From an uncultured Flavobacterium sp. (GTDB taxonomy: Bacteria; Bacteroidota; Bacteroidia; Flavobacteriales; Flavobacteriaceae): DNA of 9,600 nucleotides. The stretch covers positions 1 through 9,600 of the forward strand of contig CAMLKV010000060.1 in NCBI GenBank assembly GCA_946480635.1, read 5' to 3'. Below the pieces are notes generated by a model. The model searched no databases and was not told the DNA's origin. It was given only the letters and a program-made list of their open reading frames with translations. Shown here in pieces: positions 1-7,848 of the stretch (the first letter of the stretch is position 1; each line of letters begins with the position of its first letter). A program made the position numbers and the translations under genes.

Positions 1-2
1 CA

Positions 3-3000
3 CCTGCTATAAATTCAGCTGGTGTTTTTGTTACTCCTTCATGTTCAGATAGTAATGGAGGGACAATAACAGTAACAGAGATTGGAGCAACAACAACAGG
101 TGTGTCGGGTGGAACTCCTCCTTATTTGTATGAATTAGTATCTCCTTCAGCAATGATTAGACCATCTCAGGCATCTAACGTATTTATTGGCTTACAACCT
201 GGAGGTTATACCATTAAAGTTACCGATGCTTGTGGAAAAACAGCTACCAATACTGCAACTATTACACAAACTGCTACAAATTCAACAATAGGTTTAGGAA
301 TTCAAAATATCCAATCTTCATGTAATGGATCTCCAACGGGAACCGCTACGATTTTTGCAAATGGTACTGTGCCACCCTATACAATGGCTTTAGTTAACAG
401 TTCACCAGTTTTAGTTGGACCACAACCGGCTATTTTGAGAGACCCAGTAACAGCTACTTATTTTACTACATTTACAGGATTATTACCTGGAGTTTATACA
501 GTAGAAGCAACAGATGCTTGTGGCAAGAAAAGAAGAGCTACATTTACGGTAACACAAAGTACCTTGCCAATAGCCAATGCTGTTGCCAGTCCGTCTTGTG
601 CAGGTAACGCTACAGGAACATTGACCGTTACAGCGACTGCAGCTACAGGTTTAAGTGGTGCTGGTTCTCCGGGATCTTATCAATATGCCTTAATAGCACC
701 ATCACCTATAATCAGATCGTTTCAAAGCAGTTCGGTATTTGAAAATTTATTTCCTGGCGTATATACAATTGCTGTAAGAGATGCCTGTAACAATGTAGGA
801 ACAGCAACAGCGACTGTTGCTACTGCAACTGCTCCTACATTTGGTACTGCATTTACAACAACATCTTGTCCTAGCGGCGCTACAGGTTCAATTGAAGCTC
901 AAATAGCAACTGCTGGTGGAGGATCACCTTATAATTTTGAATTAATTGCGCCTTCACCTGTAATAAGACCAATGCAAACAAGTAATTTATTTGCAAATCT
1001 TCCTCCTGGATCATATACGGTAAGACTTATCGATGCCTGTGGAAATCAGGTAACTAGTAATGTCACTATTAGTGCGGCAAGTGCACCTTCGTTTACAACA
1101 TCAACAACAGCAAGTTGTGGATCATTAGCTAATGGGACTATTACAGTTGTACCAAATGCATCTAGTATTGGGCCTTTTACGTTCGAATTAATTAGTCCAG
1201 GAGGAGCTATACGTCCTATACAGGGAAGTAATGTGGCAAATTCCACAAGTACAATATTTACAGGACTAAATCAAGGATCATATACAATTAGAATGTACGA
1301 TGCCTGTGGTGTTCCTGTAACAAGTGTTGCAACAGTTTCTGCCCCAACAGCTTTAGCTTTTGCGGTAGGATCTTTAGCTGTTCCATCTTGTCCAGCTTCA
1401 TCAACAGGACAAATTACCGTTGCACAACCAACTACGGGTGTAGCGCCATATATGTATGAATTAATTGCTCCTTCTCCAATTACAGCCGGTCCCCAATCTA
1501 GTCGTATTTTTAATAACTTGCCCACAGGAAATTACACAATTAGAGTGACTGATGCTTGTGGAACACAGGCTACTATTGGTGCTCCATTAGTATTAGCAGG
1601 GGCAACTGCACCAACTTTATCAGTTACGAACACTTCAAGTTGTGCCACAAATACTGGAACAATTACTTGTTTAGCAACTACGGCTAACCAAGGCGGAGGA
1701 ACATATTTGTATGCTTTGATAGCTCCCTCTCCAGTTACTAGACCTAATCAGTCTTCTCCAATATTTTCTGGATTACCTGCAGGAGCTTATACAATTCAGA
1801 TTACGGATCAATGTGGTTTGACAGGAACAACTACTTCAACAATTACAGCAGCTGGTGCTTTTACACCTTCAGCAGGTGGATCGGTAGTTTCTTGCAATGG
1901 TCTGAATTATAATGCTCAAATCATAGTTACTAATCCTCAAAATTTTACTCCAGGTGGACCTATTCCTACTGGAAGTGGAGGCGGGCCATATACTTTTGCT
2001 TTATATAATGCTGCTAATACGGTTCAAATAGTAGCTCCTCAATCAAGTAATATATTTTCAAATGTTTCCCCTCTAGCTGGTACTCCAACTCATACTATAA
2101 GGGTTACTGATGTTTGTGGGAACACATCAACTGCAACAGTTACCATAAATAATCCAGCAGCCCTTACAGCCGCTGCTCTCACAGCGACGACAGCATCATG
2201 TGCTGCAAGTAGTACAGGAGTTATAAGAGTGACTACGACTGCAACTGGAGGATTGGCCCCTTATTCATATACATTAATAGATGCAGTTACAACTGCTGTA
2301 GTGGCGGGACCACAAACTTCAATTGTCTTTAACGGAGTTCCTGCTAATGGTGTTAATGGGTATTTAGTGCGTACGACAGATGCTTGTGGAAATGTTATTA
2401 ATAGCGCAGCTCCATTGTTGTTTCCAGCAGCTGTTGTGCCTACAGCAACTACAGCAACTACAGCTTCTTGTGCGGCGGGGCCTACAGGAAGTATTACAGT
2501 TACTCCAGGAACTGGGGCAACTCTTGCTGGAGGGACATTTACTTATGCATTGTATAATGCTGCTAATACAGTTGTAGTTGCAGGTAATCAGTCAAGTCCT
2601 GTATTTAATAATGTAGCTGCAGGATCTTACACGGTTAGAATTACTGATCGTTGCGGAAACGTTGGTACAGCTTCAGTAACAGTAACGAGTACAGTGACAG
2701 CACTAACAGCATCTGGTACAGCAACAGGTTCATGTACAAGTGGAAGTAATGGTGTAATTACTGGATCGTTTACTGGTGGATCTTTACCAATTATGTATTC
2801 TCTTGTTAATCAATCTACCATGACTGTTATTGCAGGGCCTCAATCAAGTAATATTTTTACAGGTTTGGCTGCAGGAACTTATATTGTAAGAACTACAGAT
2901 GCCTGTGGTACAAATGCTGATTCAACTAATATTGTTTTAGGTAATTTAACTACAAATCCTACAATAACAACAAGTGTAGCAATCGATTGTTCTGGTTCAG

Positions 3001-3911
3001 CAGTAATAGCTGGATTTGGAGCTGGAGGAAGTGGAGGGCCATATATGTATGCTCTTTGTAATGGTGCTGGATGTTCGTCTTTTGGTGCTTATGGTGCTGC
3101 AAGTACTTTTACTGTTAATACTAGTGGTACATATAGAATTAGTGTTCAAGATCGTTGCGGTAATCCAGTGTCTTCATCTGATATTGTTGTAAATATTCCA
3201 ACAAAAGGGGTTATCACTAATGTTAATTTGAATGTGGCTTGCGGACCAACATCGGTTACACCAGTATTGTCAAATGTTCCTAATACTCCTTACTACAGTA
3301 TTGATGGCTCGAATTTCAGTCCTACAATTGGTGTGCTAGGAATAGGTTCTCATACATTAATTGTGTCAGATTATAATGCAGGTACTTTTGGTTGTGCAAG
3401 TGATCCTTATGTCTTTTCAGTTAATTCTCTACCACCAACAGGGACTTCACCACAATCATTACCTTCAACAAGTACTCTTGCAGATATTGTAGTAACAGGA
3501 ACTGGAGTTATTTGGTATGCTTCATCTTCAGATGCTGCTTCAGCAATCAATCCTTTGCCAATGTCAACAATTGTATCGAGTGGTACAACTTATTATGCTA
3601 CTCAAACTATTGGAGGCTGTGCTAGTACGACAAGTTTAGGGGTTTTGGTTAATACATTCCTAAGTAATCAAGAATTTAGTTTAAGTGCATTCAAATATTA
3701 TCCTAATCCAGTTGAAGGAATTTTAAAATTATCTTATGCAGATAAAATGACAAATGCCATCGTTTATAATGTTATTGGAAAACAAATTTTTGTTAAGCAA
3801 ATGAATAGTAATAAGGAAGAAATAGATATGTCAAGATTCGCAGATGGTATTTACTTTGTTAAGGTATTCGCTGGAGATGTTTCAACAATAATCAAAGTCA
3901 TTAAAAATTAA
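3..3911 (+). CDS. Large T9SS-secreted repeat adhesin, SprB-like repeats (5' end missing)
   Basis: This is the 3' part of a giant cell-surface or secreted protein; 1302 codons are visible and the frame is open to the left edge. The GTG at 102 is an internal valine codon, because the same repeat pattern continues upstream of it (Cys codon at 42-44). Twelve imperfect repeats of 84-101 residues each run from a xxC...G(T/S)I.V start, through PY.YxL and QSS.IF, to aGxYT.R.TDxCG. A degenerate thirteenth unit (about 3204-3428) follows. Next is an Ig-like domain (3429-3653) with a WYAS...GTTYYATQT..GC pattern resembling the Ig_7 family, and then a type A T9SS sorting domain (3657-3908) with YPNPVEG and GIYFVKV. 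The repeats resemble the SprB repeat family of flavobacterial gliding and attachment adhesins. Export through T9SS and an adhesive or surface role are inferred from family. The ligand is unknown and the N-terminus is not visible. A hairpin terminator follows 23 bases after the stop. Confidence 0.9.
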   Translation, partial: PAINSAGVFVTPSCSDSNGGTITVTEIGATTTGVSGGTPPYLYELVSPSAMIRPSQASNVFIGLQPGGYTIKVTDACGKTATNTATITQTATNSTIGLGIQNIQSSCNGSPTGTATIFANGTVPPYTMALVNSSPVLVGPQPAILRDPVTATYFTTFTGLLPGVYTVEATDACGKKRRATFTVTQSTLPIANAVASPSCAGNATGTLTVTATAATGLSGAGSPGSYQYALIAPSPIIRSFQSSSVFENLFPGVYTIAVRDACNNVGTATATVATATAPTFGTAFTTTSCPSGATGSIEAQIATAGGGSPYNFELIAPSPVIRPMQTSNLFANLPPGSYTVRLIDACGNQVTSNVTISAASAPSFTTSTTASCGSLANGTITVVPNASSIGPFTFELISPGGAIRPIQGSNVANSTSTIFTGLNQGSYTIRMYDACGVPVTSVATVSAPTALAFAVGSLAVPSCPASSTGQITVAQPTTGVAPYMYELIAPSPITAGPQSSRIFNNLPTGNYTIRVTDACGTQATIGAPLVLAGATAPTLSVTNTSSCATNTGTITCLATTANQGGGTYLYALIAPSPVTRPNQSSPIFSGLPAGAYTIQITDQCGLTGTTTSTITAAGAFTPSAGGSVVSCNGLNYNAQIIVTNPQNFTPGGPIPTGSGGGPYTFALYNAANTVQIVAPQSSNIFSNVSPLAGTPTHTIRVTDVCGNTSTATVTINNPAALTAAALTATTASCAASSTGVIRVTTTATGGLAPYSYTLIDAVTTAVVAGPQTSIVFNGVPANGVNGYLVRTTDACGNVINSAAPLLFPAAVVPTATTATTASCAAGPTGSITVTPGTGATLAGGTFTYALYNAANTVVVAGNQSSPVFNNVAAGSYTVRITDRCGNVGTASVTVTSTVTALTASGTATGSCTSGSNGVITGSFTGGSLPIMYSLVNQSTMTVIAGPQSSNIFTGLAAGTYIVRTTDACGTNADSTNIVLGNLTTNPTITTSVAIDCSGSAVIAGFGAGGSGGPYMYALCNGAGCSSFGAYGAASTFTVNTSGTYRISVQDRCGNPVSSSDIVVNIPTKGVITNVNLNVACGPTSVTPVLSNVPNTPYYSIDGSNFSPTIGVLGIGSHTLIVSDYNAGTFGCASDPYVFSVNSLPPTGTSPQSLPSTSTLADIVVTGTGVIWYASSSDAASAINPLPMSTIVSSGTTYYATQTIGGCASTTSLGVLVNTFLSNQEFSLSAFKYYPNPVEGILKLSYADKMTNAIVYNVIGKQIFVKQMNSNKEEIDMSRFADGIYFVKVFAGDVSTIIKVIKN
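42..3161 (+). repeat. Twelve tandem imperfect coding repeats (SprB-like, DxCG-ending)
   Basis: The units are in frame and end at D-x-C-G or its variants, with the Asp codon starting at 225, 513, 780, 1032, 1299, 1551, 1806, 2109, 2379, 2646, 2898 and 3150. Spacings are 288, 267, 252, 267, 252, 255, 303, 270, 267, 252 and 252 bases, all multiples of three. The end motif is DACG in most units, DACN at 780, DQCG at 1806, DVCG at 2109 and DRCG at 2646 and 3150. DNA identity between units is low, with only short shared words: a 17-base word encoding YNAANT at 2004-2020 and 2553-2569, and another encoding PQSSN at 2037-2053 and 2838-2854. The array is therefore old and held by protein-level constraint rather than being a recent duplication. 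The first unit continues upstream of its Cys codon toward the window edge, so more units may lie to the left. Confidence 0.9.
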
Positions 3912-3934
3912 CTAAAATGTTTTAAACTTTTGTT

Positions 3935-3961
3935 AAAAGCTGCCTTATATAGGCGGCTTTT
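3935..3961 (+). terminator. Rho-independent terminator of the adhesin gene
   Basis: A 10-bp stem pairs AAAAGCTGCC (3935-3944) with GGCGGCTTTT (3952-3961) around a 7-base TTATATA loop, with one T-G wobble pair. A T-rich stretch follows the stem. It lies 23 bases after the adhesin stop codon and just before the mnmA promoter, so it separates the two transcripts. Confidence 0.8.
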
Positions 3962-3976
3962 ATATTTGTTATGAAA

Positions 3977-4003
3977 TTGTAACAATAAATATTTTTAACT
4001 TTG
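3977..4003 (+). promoter_or_regulatory. Bacteroidota-type promoter for mnmA
   Basis: TAACTTTG at 3996-4003 is an exact match to the Bacteroidota -7 consensus TAnnTTTG. A TTG at 3977-3979 lies 16 bases upstream, slightly short of the usual 17-23 spacing for the -33 element. Transcription would start near 4008-4012, giving a very short leader before the ATG at 4023. No operator or riboswitch structure is apparent. Confidence 0.6.
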
Positions 4004-4022
4004 CACCCTTAAAATTAATTTT

Positions 4023-5210
4023 ATGAAAAGAGTTGTCGTAGGTTTATCAGGGGGGGTCGATTCGAGTGTTGCTGCTTATTTATTGAAGGAGCAAGGCTAT
4101 GAAGTTATTGGGCTTTTTATGAAGAATTGGCACGATGATTCGGTAACTATATCAAATGAGTGTCCATGGCTTGAAGATAGTAATGATGCATTATTGGTAG
4201 CTCAAAAATTGGGAATACCATTTCAAACAGTTGATTTAAGCGAACAATACAAAGAGAAAATCGTCGATTACATGTTCAGTGAATATGAAAAAGGACGCAC
4301 ACCTAATCCTGATGTGTTATGTAATAGAGAAATTAAATTTGATGTTTTTATGAAAATTGCTCTTTCTCTTGGTGCCGATTATGTAGCTACAGGGCATTAT
4401 TGTCGTAAAGGAGAAATTGAAGTAGATGGAAATCCAATGTATCAGTTATTAGCAGGTGTTGACGGAAATAAAGATCAATCATATTTTTTGTGTCAGTTGT
4501 CACAAGATCAATTGGCTAAAGCATTGTTCCCTATTGGAGAATTAACTAAACCTCAGGTTCGTGAAATTGCTGCAAAAATGGAATTAATTACTGCCGAAAA
4601 GAAAGACTCTCAAGGACTTTGTTTTATTGGAAAAGTGCGTTTACCAGAATTTTTACAACAACAATTACAGCCAAAAGAAGGATTGATTTATGAAGTTTCT
4701 GCAGAAAATGAATTATATCAAGAAAAGAAAATTAATTTCGATTCTCTAGAAGAAAAATTAAAATATGAAGCTTCAAATATTCAGTATTCGCCAAACGCAG
4801 CTAAGCTAGTTGGAAAGCATCAAGGAGCTCATTATTATACAATTGGTCAAAGAAAAGGATTAAATGTAGGAGGAACAAAAGAGCCTTTATTTATTATAGC
4901 AACTGATATCGAAACAAATGCAATTTACACAGGTCAAGGAAGTAACCATCCAGGATTATTTAAAAAAGCATTATTTGTGGCTAATGATGAGGTGCATTGG
5001 ATTCGCCCTGATTTGAGTTTAAAACCTGGTGAGACATTAAAAGTTAAAGCTAGAATTAGATACCGTCAAGAATTACAAGAGGCAACTCTATTTCAATTTG
5101 AAGATGGCATGTATGTCGAATTTAATCAGCCTCAATCAGCAATTACTGAAGGACAATTTGTTTCGTGGCATATGGGAGAGGAGTTAATAGGTTCGGGAGT
5201 TATTTCTTAA
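4023..5210 (+). CDS. mnmA: tRNA-specific 2-thiouridylase MnmA
   Basis: MnmA is a cytoplasmic enzyme that uses ATP and a persulfide sulfur to thiolate the C2 position of the wobble uridine U34 in tRNA-Lys, -Glu and -Gln. The 395-residue protein has the N-type ATP pyrophosphatase PP-loop SGGVDSS at residues 9-15. The catalytic Cys100 is in [13 protein letters not shown], and the persulfide-carrying Cys200 is in SQGLCFIGK; these correspond to Cys102 and Cys199 of the E. coli enzyme. [10 protein letters not shown] (147-156) and YTIGQRKGL (272-280) are further family signatures, followed by the C-terminal beta-barrel domain. It is longer than the E. coli protein (368 aa), mainly through roughly 30 extra residues between about 221 and 262. 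The ATG start is the only sensible one, since the PP-loop begins nine residues later. It has its own promoter. No terminator is seen before the downstream protease gene, so read-through into that cluster is possible. Confidence 0.97.
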   Translation: MKRVVVGLSGGVDSSVAAYLLKEQGYEVIGLFMKNWHDDSVTISNECPWLEDSNDALLVAQKLGIPFQTVDLSEQYKEKIVDYMFSEYEKGRTPNPDVLCNREIKFDVFMKIALSLGADYVATGHYCRKGEIEVDGNPMYQLLAGVDGNKDQSYFLCQLSQDQLAKALFPIGELTKPQVREIAAKMELITAEKKDSQGLCFIGKVRLPEFLQQQLQPKEGLIYEVSAENELYQEKKINFDSLEEKLKYEASNIQYSPNAAKLVGKHQGAHYYTIGQRKGLNVGGTKEPLFIIATDIETNAIYTGQGSNHPGLFKKALFVANDEVHWIRPDLSLKPGETLKVKARIRYRQELQEATLFQFEDGMYVEFNQPQSAITEGQFVSWHMGEELIGSGVIS

Positions 5211-5214
5211 ATAG

Positions 5215-5246
5215 TTGTTTTATAAGATACTAGTTGTGTATATTTG
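5215..5246 (+). promoter_or_regulatory. Bacteroidota-type promoter for the protease cluster
   Basis: A TTG at 5215-5217 (-33) is followed after 21 bases by TATATTTG at 5239-5246, an exact TAnnTTTG -7 element. Both the motif and the spacing fit flavobacterial promoters. Transcription would begin near 5250, about 15 bases before the ATG at 5265. The -7 element contains the TTG at 5244 that could be mistaken for the start codon of the next gene, so this promoter decides the start. Confidence 0.7.
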
Positions 5247-5264
5247 AAAACCAAAAAGCAAACT

Positions 5265-6905
5265 ATGAAAACCACACTACTTGTATTTTTTTCTTTTTTT
5301 TCAATTACTGTTTTTTCGCAGGAGGATGCTTGGGTTTTTTTCAATGATAAACCTAATGCAAGTGCTTTTTATTCTAATCCATTATCAGAATTAACTCAAA
5401 GATCATTAGACAGAAGAACAACTCAGAATATTGCATTAGACATTAAAGATGCTCCGATACATCAACCATATATAAACCAAATTACAGCTGCTACTGGAAT
5501 AACTGTACTAGCAAAGTCAAAATGGTTAAATATGCTTCATATTAGAGGAACACAAGCGAATATCGCAGCTTTAGCAGCTTTATCTTTCGTTGATCATATT
5601 CAGTATGCTAATCATTCTTTGAATCCTGGAGGAAAAATTTCTAATTCATCTAATAAAACAAATTATATTGATAAATGGTTAGATACAAATAATACTCAAG
5701 TAAATTACAACTATGGAAATTCAGCCACACAAGTACAAATGTTGAATTGTCATATTTTGCATCAACAAAATTATACAGGACAAGGTAAAGTTGTAGCTAT
5801 TTTAGATGCTGGTTTTCCAGGTGTAAATACAGCTGCTCCTTTTGCTAGTTTACGAAACAGAGGTTTGATTCTTGGAGGATATGATTTTGTAAATAATTGG
5901 AGTAATTTTTATACAGGAAATAATCACGGGACAAATGTTTTATCAACCATGGGTGCTAATGCTACTAATTTGGTGGGAACGGCACCTGATGCGTCATATT
6001 ATTTGTTTATTACAGAAGATGTTGCTAGTGAAACTCCTTTAGAATTGTCAAATTGGGTAGAAGCTGCTGAAGAGGCGGATAGGTTAGGAGTAGATGTTAT
6101 TAATTCTTCTTTAGGGTATTTTAGTTTTGATAATGCTGCTTATAGCTTCCCTTATGCTAAAATGGACGGACAAACATCTGTTGCTTCAAGAGCAGTTGAT
6201 ATAGCTTTTTCCAAAGGTATGATTTGTGTGATTTCTGCTGGAAACGAAGGTGGTACGGCTGAACCACACGTTGGTACACCTGCGGATGCTCTTCATGCAA
6301 TTACTGTAGGTTCTGTAACATCAGCTGAGGTAAAATCAGGTTTTAGTTCTATTGGACCTACTGGTGGTACTTCGCCAAGAATGAAACCAGACTTAATGGC
6401 AATGGGTACTGCATCAGTTATCTCAAATACATCAGGAACCATTACTACAGCTAATGGGACTTCTTTCTCGTCTCCAATTTTAGCAGGAGCAATTACTTCT
6501 TTTTGGTCAGCTTTTCCTAACAAAAAGAATTCGGAGATTGTGCAATTAGTAAAAGCGTCGGCAGATAGATATGCTGCTTCAGTTGTTACTCCAAATAATA
6601 ATTATGGTTATGGTATTCCAGATTTCCAATTAGCATTAAATAATGCTTTGTCTATAACTGATTTTGAAAAAGAAAAAATCGCTTTGTATCCTAATCCAGT
6701 TAATGATTCATTTGTAATTTCACTTCCTGAAAATTTACTTAATTCTCAGATTGAGTTATTTAATTCAATAGGCCAAAAAGTAAAATCTGAAAAAATTACA
6801 CAACAAAAACAACCAGTATACGTTCAAAATTTAAATTCAGGAATGTATTTTTATACGCTTTCTAATGGACAAAATATGACTTCAGGAAAGCTAATCAAGC
6901 AATAA
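5265..6905 (+). CDS. Secreted subtilisin-like (S8) serine protease with T9SS sorting domain
   Basis: This 546-residue protein is an exported S8-family endopeptidase. It opens with a Phe-rich signal peptide (about residues 1-18, MKTTLLVFFSFFSITVFS). A region of about 100 residues resembling an inhibitor-like prodomain comes next. The catalytic domain follows, with Asp181 (VVAILDAGF), His221 (NNHGTNV), oxyanion Asn327 (SAGNEGG) and nucleophile Ser400 (NGTSFSSP), numbered from ATG 5265. The catalytic Asp is in DAG rather than the commoner DTG/DSG. The last 80 or so residues (from about 464) form a type A T9SS sorting domain with LYPNPVNDSF and SGMYFYTL, so release or anchoring outside the outer membrane is inferred. 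The ATG at 5265 was chosen because the alternative TTG at 5244 lies inside the promoter -7 box and would add seven charged residues before the signal peptide. The next gene starts 3 bases after the stop. The substrate is unknown. Confidence 0.93.
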   Translation: MKTTLLVFFSFFSITVFSQEDAWVFFNDKPNASAFYSNPLSELTQRSLDRRTTQNIALDIKDAPIHQPYINQITAATGITVLAKSKWLNMLHIRGTQANIAALAALSFVDHIQYANHSLNPGGKISNSSNKTNYIDKWLDTNNTQVNYNYGNSATQVQMLNCHILHQQNYTGQGKVVAILDAGFPGVNTAAPFASLRNRGLILGGYDFVNNWSNFYTGNNHGTNVLSTMGANATNLVGTAPDASYYLFITEDVASETPLELSNWVEAAEEADRLGVDVINSSLGYFSFDNAAYSFPYAKMDGQTSVASRAVDIAFSKGMICVISAGNEGGTAEPHVGTPADALHAITVGSVTSAEVKSGFSSIGPTGGTSPRMKPDLMAMGTASVISNTSGTITTANGTSFSSPILAGAITSFWSAFPNKKNSEIVQLVKASADRYAASVVTPNNNYGYGIPDFQLALNNALSITDFEKEKIALYPNPVNDSFVISLPENLLNSQIELFNSIGQKVKSEKITQQKQPVYVQNLNSGMYFYTLSNGQNMTSGKLIKQ

Positions 6906-6908
6906 TTA

Positions 6909-7847
6909 ATGAATAAAATAACGCAACTTTTTAATATTAAATATCCAATCGTTCAAGGAGGAATGATTTGGAATAGTGGTTATAAGCTAGCAAGTGCTGT
7001 TAGTAATGCAGGAGGATTAGGTTTAATAGGAGCTGGATCAATGTATCCTGATGTTTTAAGAGAACATATCCAAAAATGTAAAAAGGCAACTGATAAACCG
7101 TTTGGAGTAAATGTGCCAATGTTGTATCCAAATATTGAAGAAATAATGGATATCATTGTTGAAGAGGGAGTGAAAATTGTCTTTACTTCTGCAGGAAATC
7201 CAAAAACATGGACTAGTTTTTTAAAAGAAAAAGGCATAACAGTAGTTCATGTAGTAAGTAGCTCTAAATTTGCTTTAAAAGCCCAAGAAGCTGGTGTAGA
7301 TGCTATAGTTGCTGAAGGATTTGAAGCAGGTGGTCACAATGGAAGAGAAGAAACTACAACGTTGACACTTATTCCAATGGTGAAAGAAAAAATTTCTATT
7401 CCGCTAATTGCGGCAGGAGGTATTGCTACAGGAAGAGGAATGCTAGCAGCTATGATTTTAGGTGCTGATGGCGTTCAGGTTGGATCTCGTTTTGCAGCTT
7501 CTGTCGAAAGTTCTGCTCATGATGATTTTAAGAAAACTATTGTTGATGTAGAAGAAGGAGGAACGCAGCTTACTTTAAAAGAATTGGCCCCTGTTAGACT
7601 AATTAAAAATAAATTTTATAATGACGTCCAAGAATTATATGCTCAATGCCCATCTGTAGATGACTTAAAAAACTTACTTGGAAGAGCAAGAGCTAAAAGA
7701 GGTATGTTTGAAGGAGATCTAGTTGAAGGAGAACTTGAAATTGGACAAATTTCGGGCCTTATTAAAGATATAAAACCAGTAAGTGAAATCGTTCATGATA
7801 TGGTTACCGAATTTGAAAATGCAAAAAATAATATTCCTCAGTTATAA
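6909..7847 (+). CDS. FMN-dependent FabK / nitronate monooxygenase family oxidoreductase
   Basis: This 312-residue TIM-barrel flavoenzyme belongs to the family that contains enoyl-ACP reductase II (FabK) and nitronate monooxygenase (2-nitropropane dioxygenase). The visible motifs, in order, are YPIVQGGM (12-19), SNAGGLGLIGAG (32-43), DKPFGVNVP (62-70), AEGFEAGGHNG (135-145) with the likely catalytic His143, IPLIAAGGIATGRG (164-177), LGADGVQVGSRF (184-195) and, near the C-terminus, IGQISGLI (278-285). The overall pattern, including EAGGH and the GQIAGL-like tail, is closer to what I recall of pneumococcal FabK than to class I nitronate monooxygenases. However, many such genes in this phylum are labelled nitronate monooxygenase and the substrate cannot be decided from sequence, so no symbol is given. 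No signal peptide is seen, so it should be cytoplasmic. The ATG lies 3 bases after the protease stop, and the stop lies 1 base before the next ATG, indicating co-transcription and likely translational coupling. Confidence 0.9.
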   Translation: MNKITQLFNIKYPIVQGGMIWNSGYKLASAVSNAGGLGLIGAGSMYPDVLREHIQKCKKATDKPFGVNVPMLYPNIEEIMDIIVEEGVKIVFTSAGNPKTWTSFLKEKGITVVHVVSSSKFALKAQEAGVDAIVAEGFEAGGHNGREETTTLTLIPMVKEKISIPLIAAGGIATGRGMLAAMILGADGVQVGSRFAASVESSAHDDFKKTIVDVEEGGTQLTLKELAPVRLIKNKFYNDVQELYAQCPSVDDLKNLLGRARAKRGMFEGDLVEGELEIGQISGLIKDIKPVSEIVHDMVTEFENAKNNIPQL

Positions 7848-7848
7848 T

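Noticed and set aside
102..104. GTG as the start of the large adhesin
   Set aside because: The frame is open upstream to the window edge and encodes the beginning of the same repeat unit, including its first Cys at 42-44. The GTG is an internal Val codon.
1046..1525. Minus-strand open frames of 66 and 84 codons (1046-1246 and 1271-1525)
   Set aside because: They lie opposite the repeat-coding region and show no ribosome-binding or promoter context. Their composition is the complement of Thr/Ala/Gly-rich codons.
2380..2577. Plus-strand frame of 65 codons rich in Leu and Gln
   Set aside because: It is a frame-shifted reading of the adhesin repeats (gca/aca codons read as cag/ctg-like triplets), with no domain or signal.
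42..3161. Regular repeats as a CRISPR array or recent tandem duplication
   Set aside because: The spacing is 252-303 bases, always in frame, with conservation at the protein level and little DNA identity. There is no short conserved repeat with unique spacers.
6293..6523. Minus-strand frame opposite the S8 catalytic domain
   Set aside because: It is a shadow of a clearly real gene, with no promoter and no recognisable protein features.
6980..7237. Minus-strand frame opposite the flavoenzyme gene
   Set aside because: It is a shadow of conserved FabK-family coding sequence, without independent support.
7783..7848. GTG 7783 as the start of the small secreted protein
   Set aside because: It would add 22 residues before the signal peptide and overlap the upstream gene by 65 bases. 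The ATG at 7849 follows the upstream stop by one base and fits the cluster spacing.
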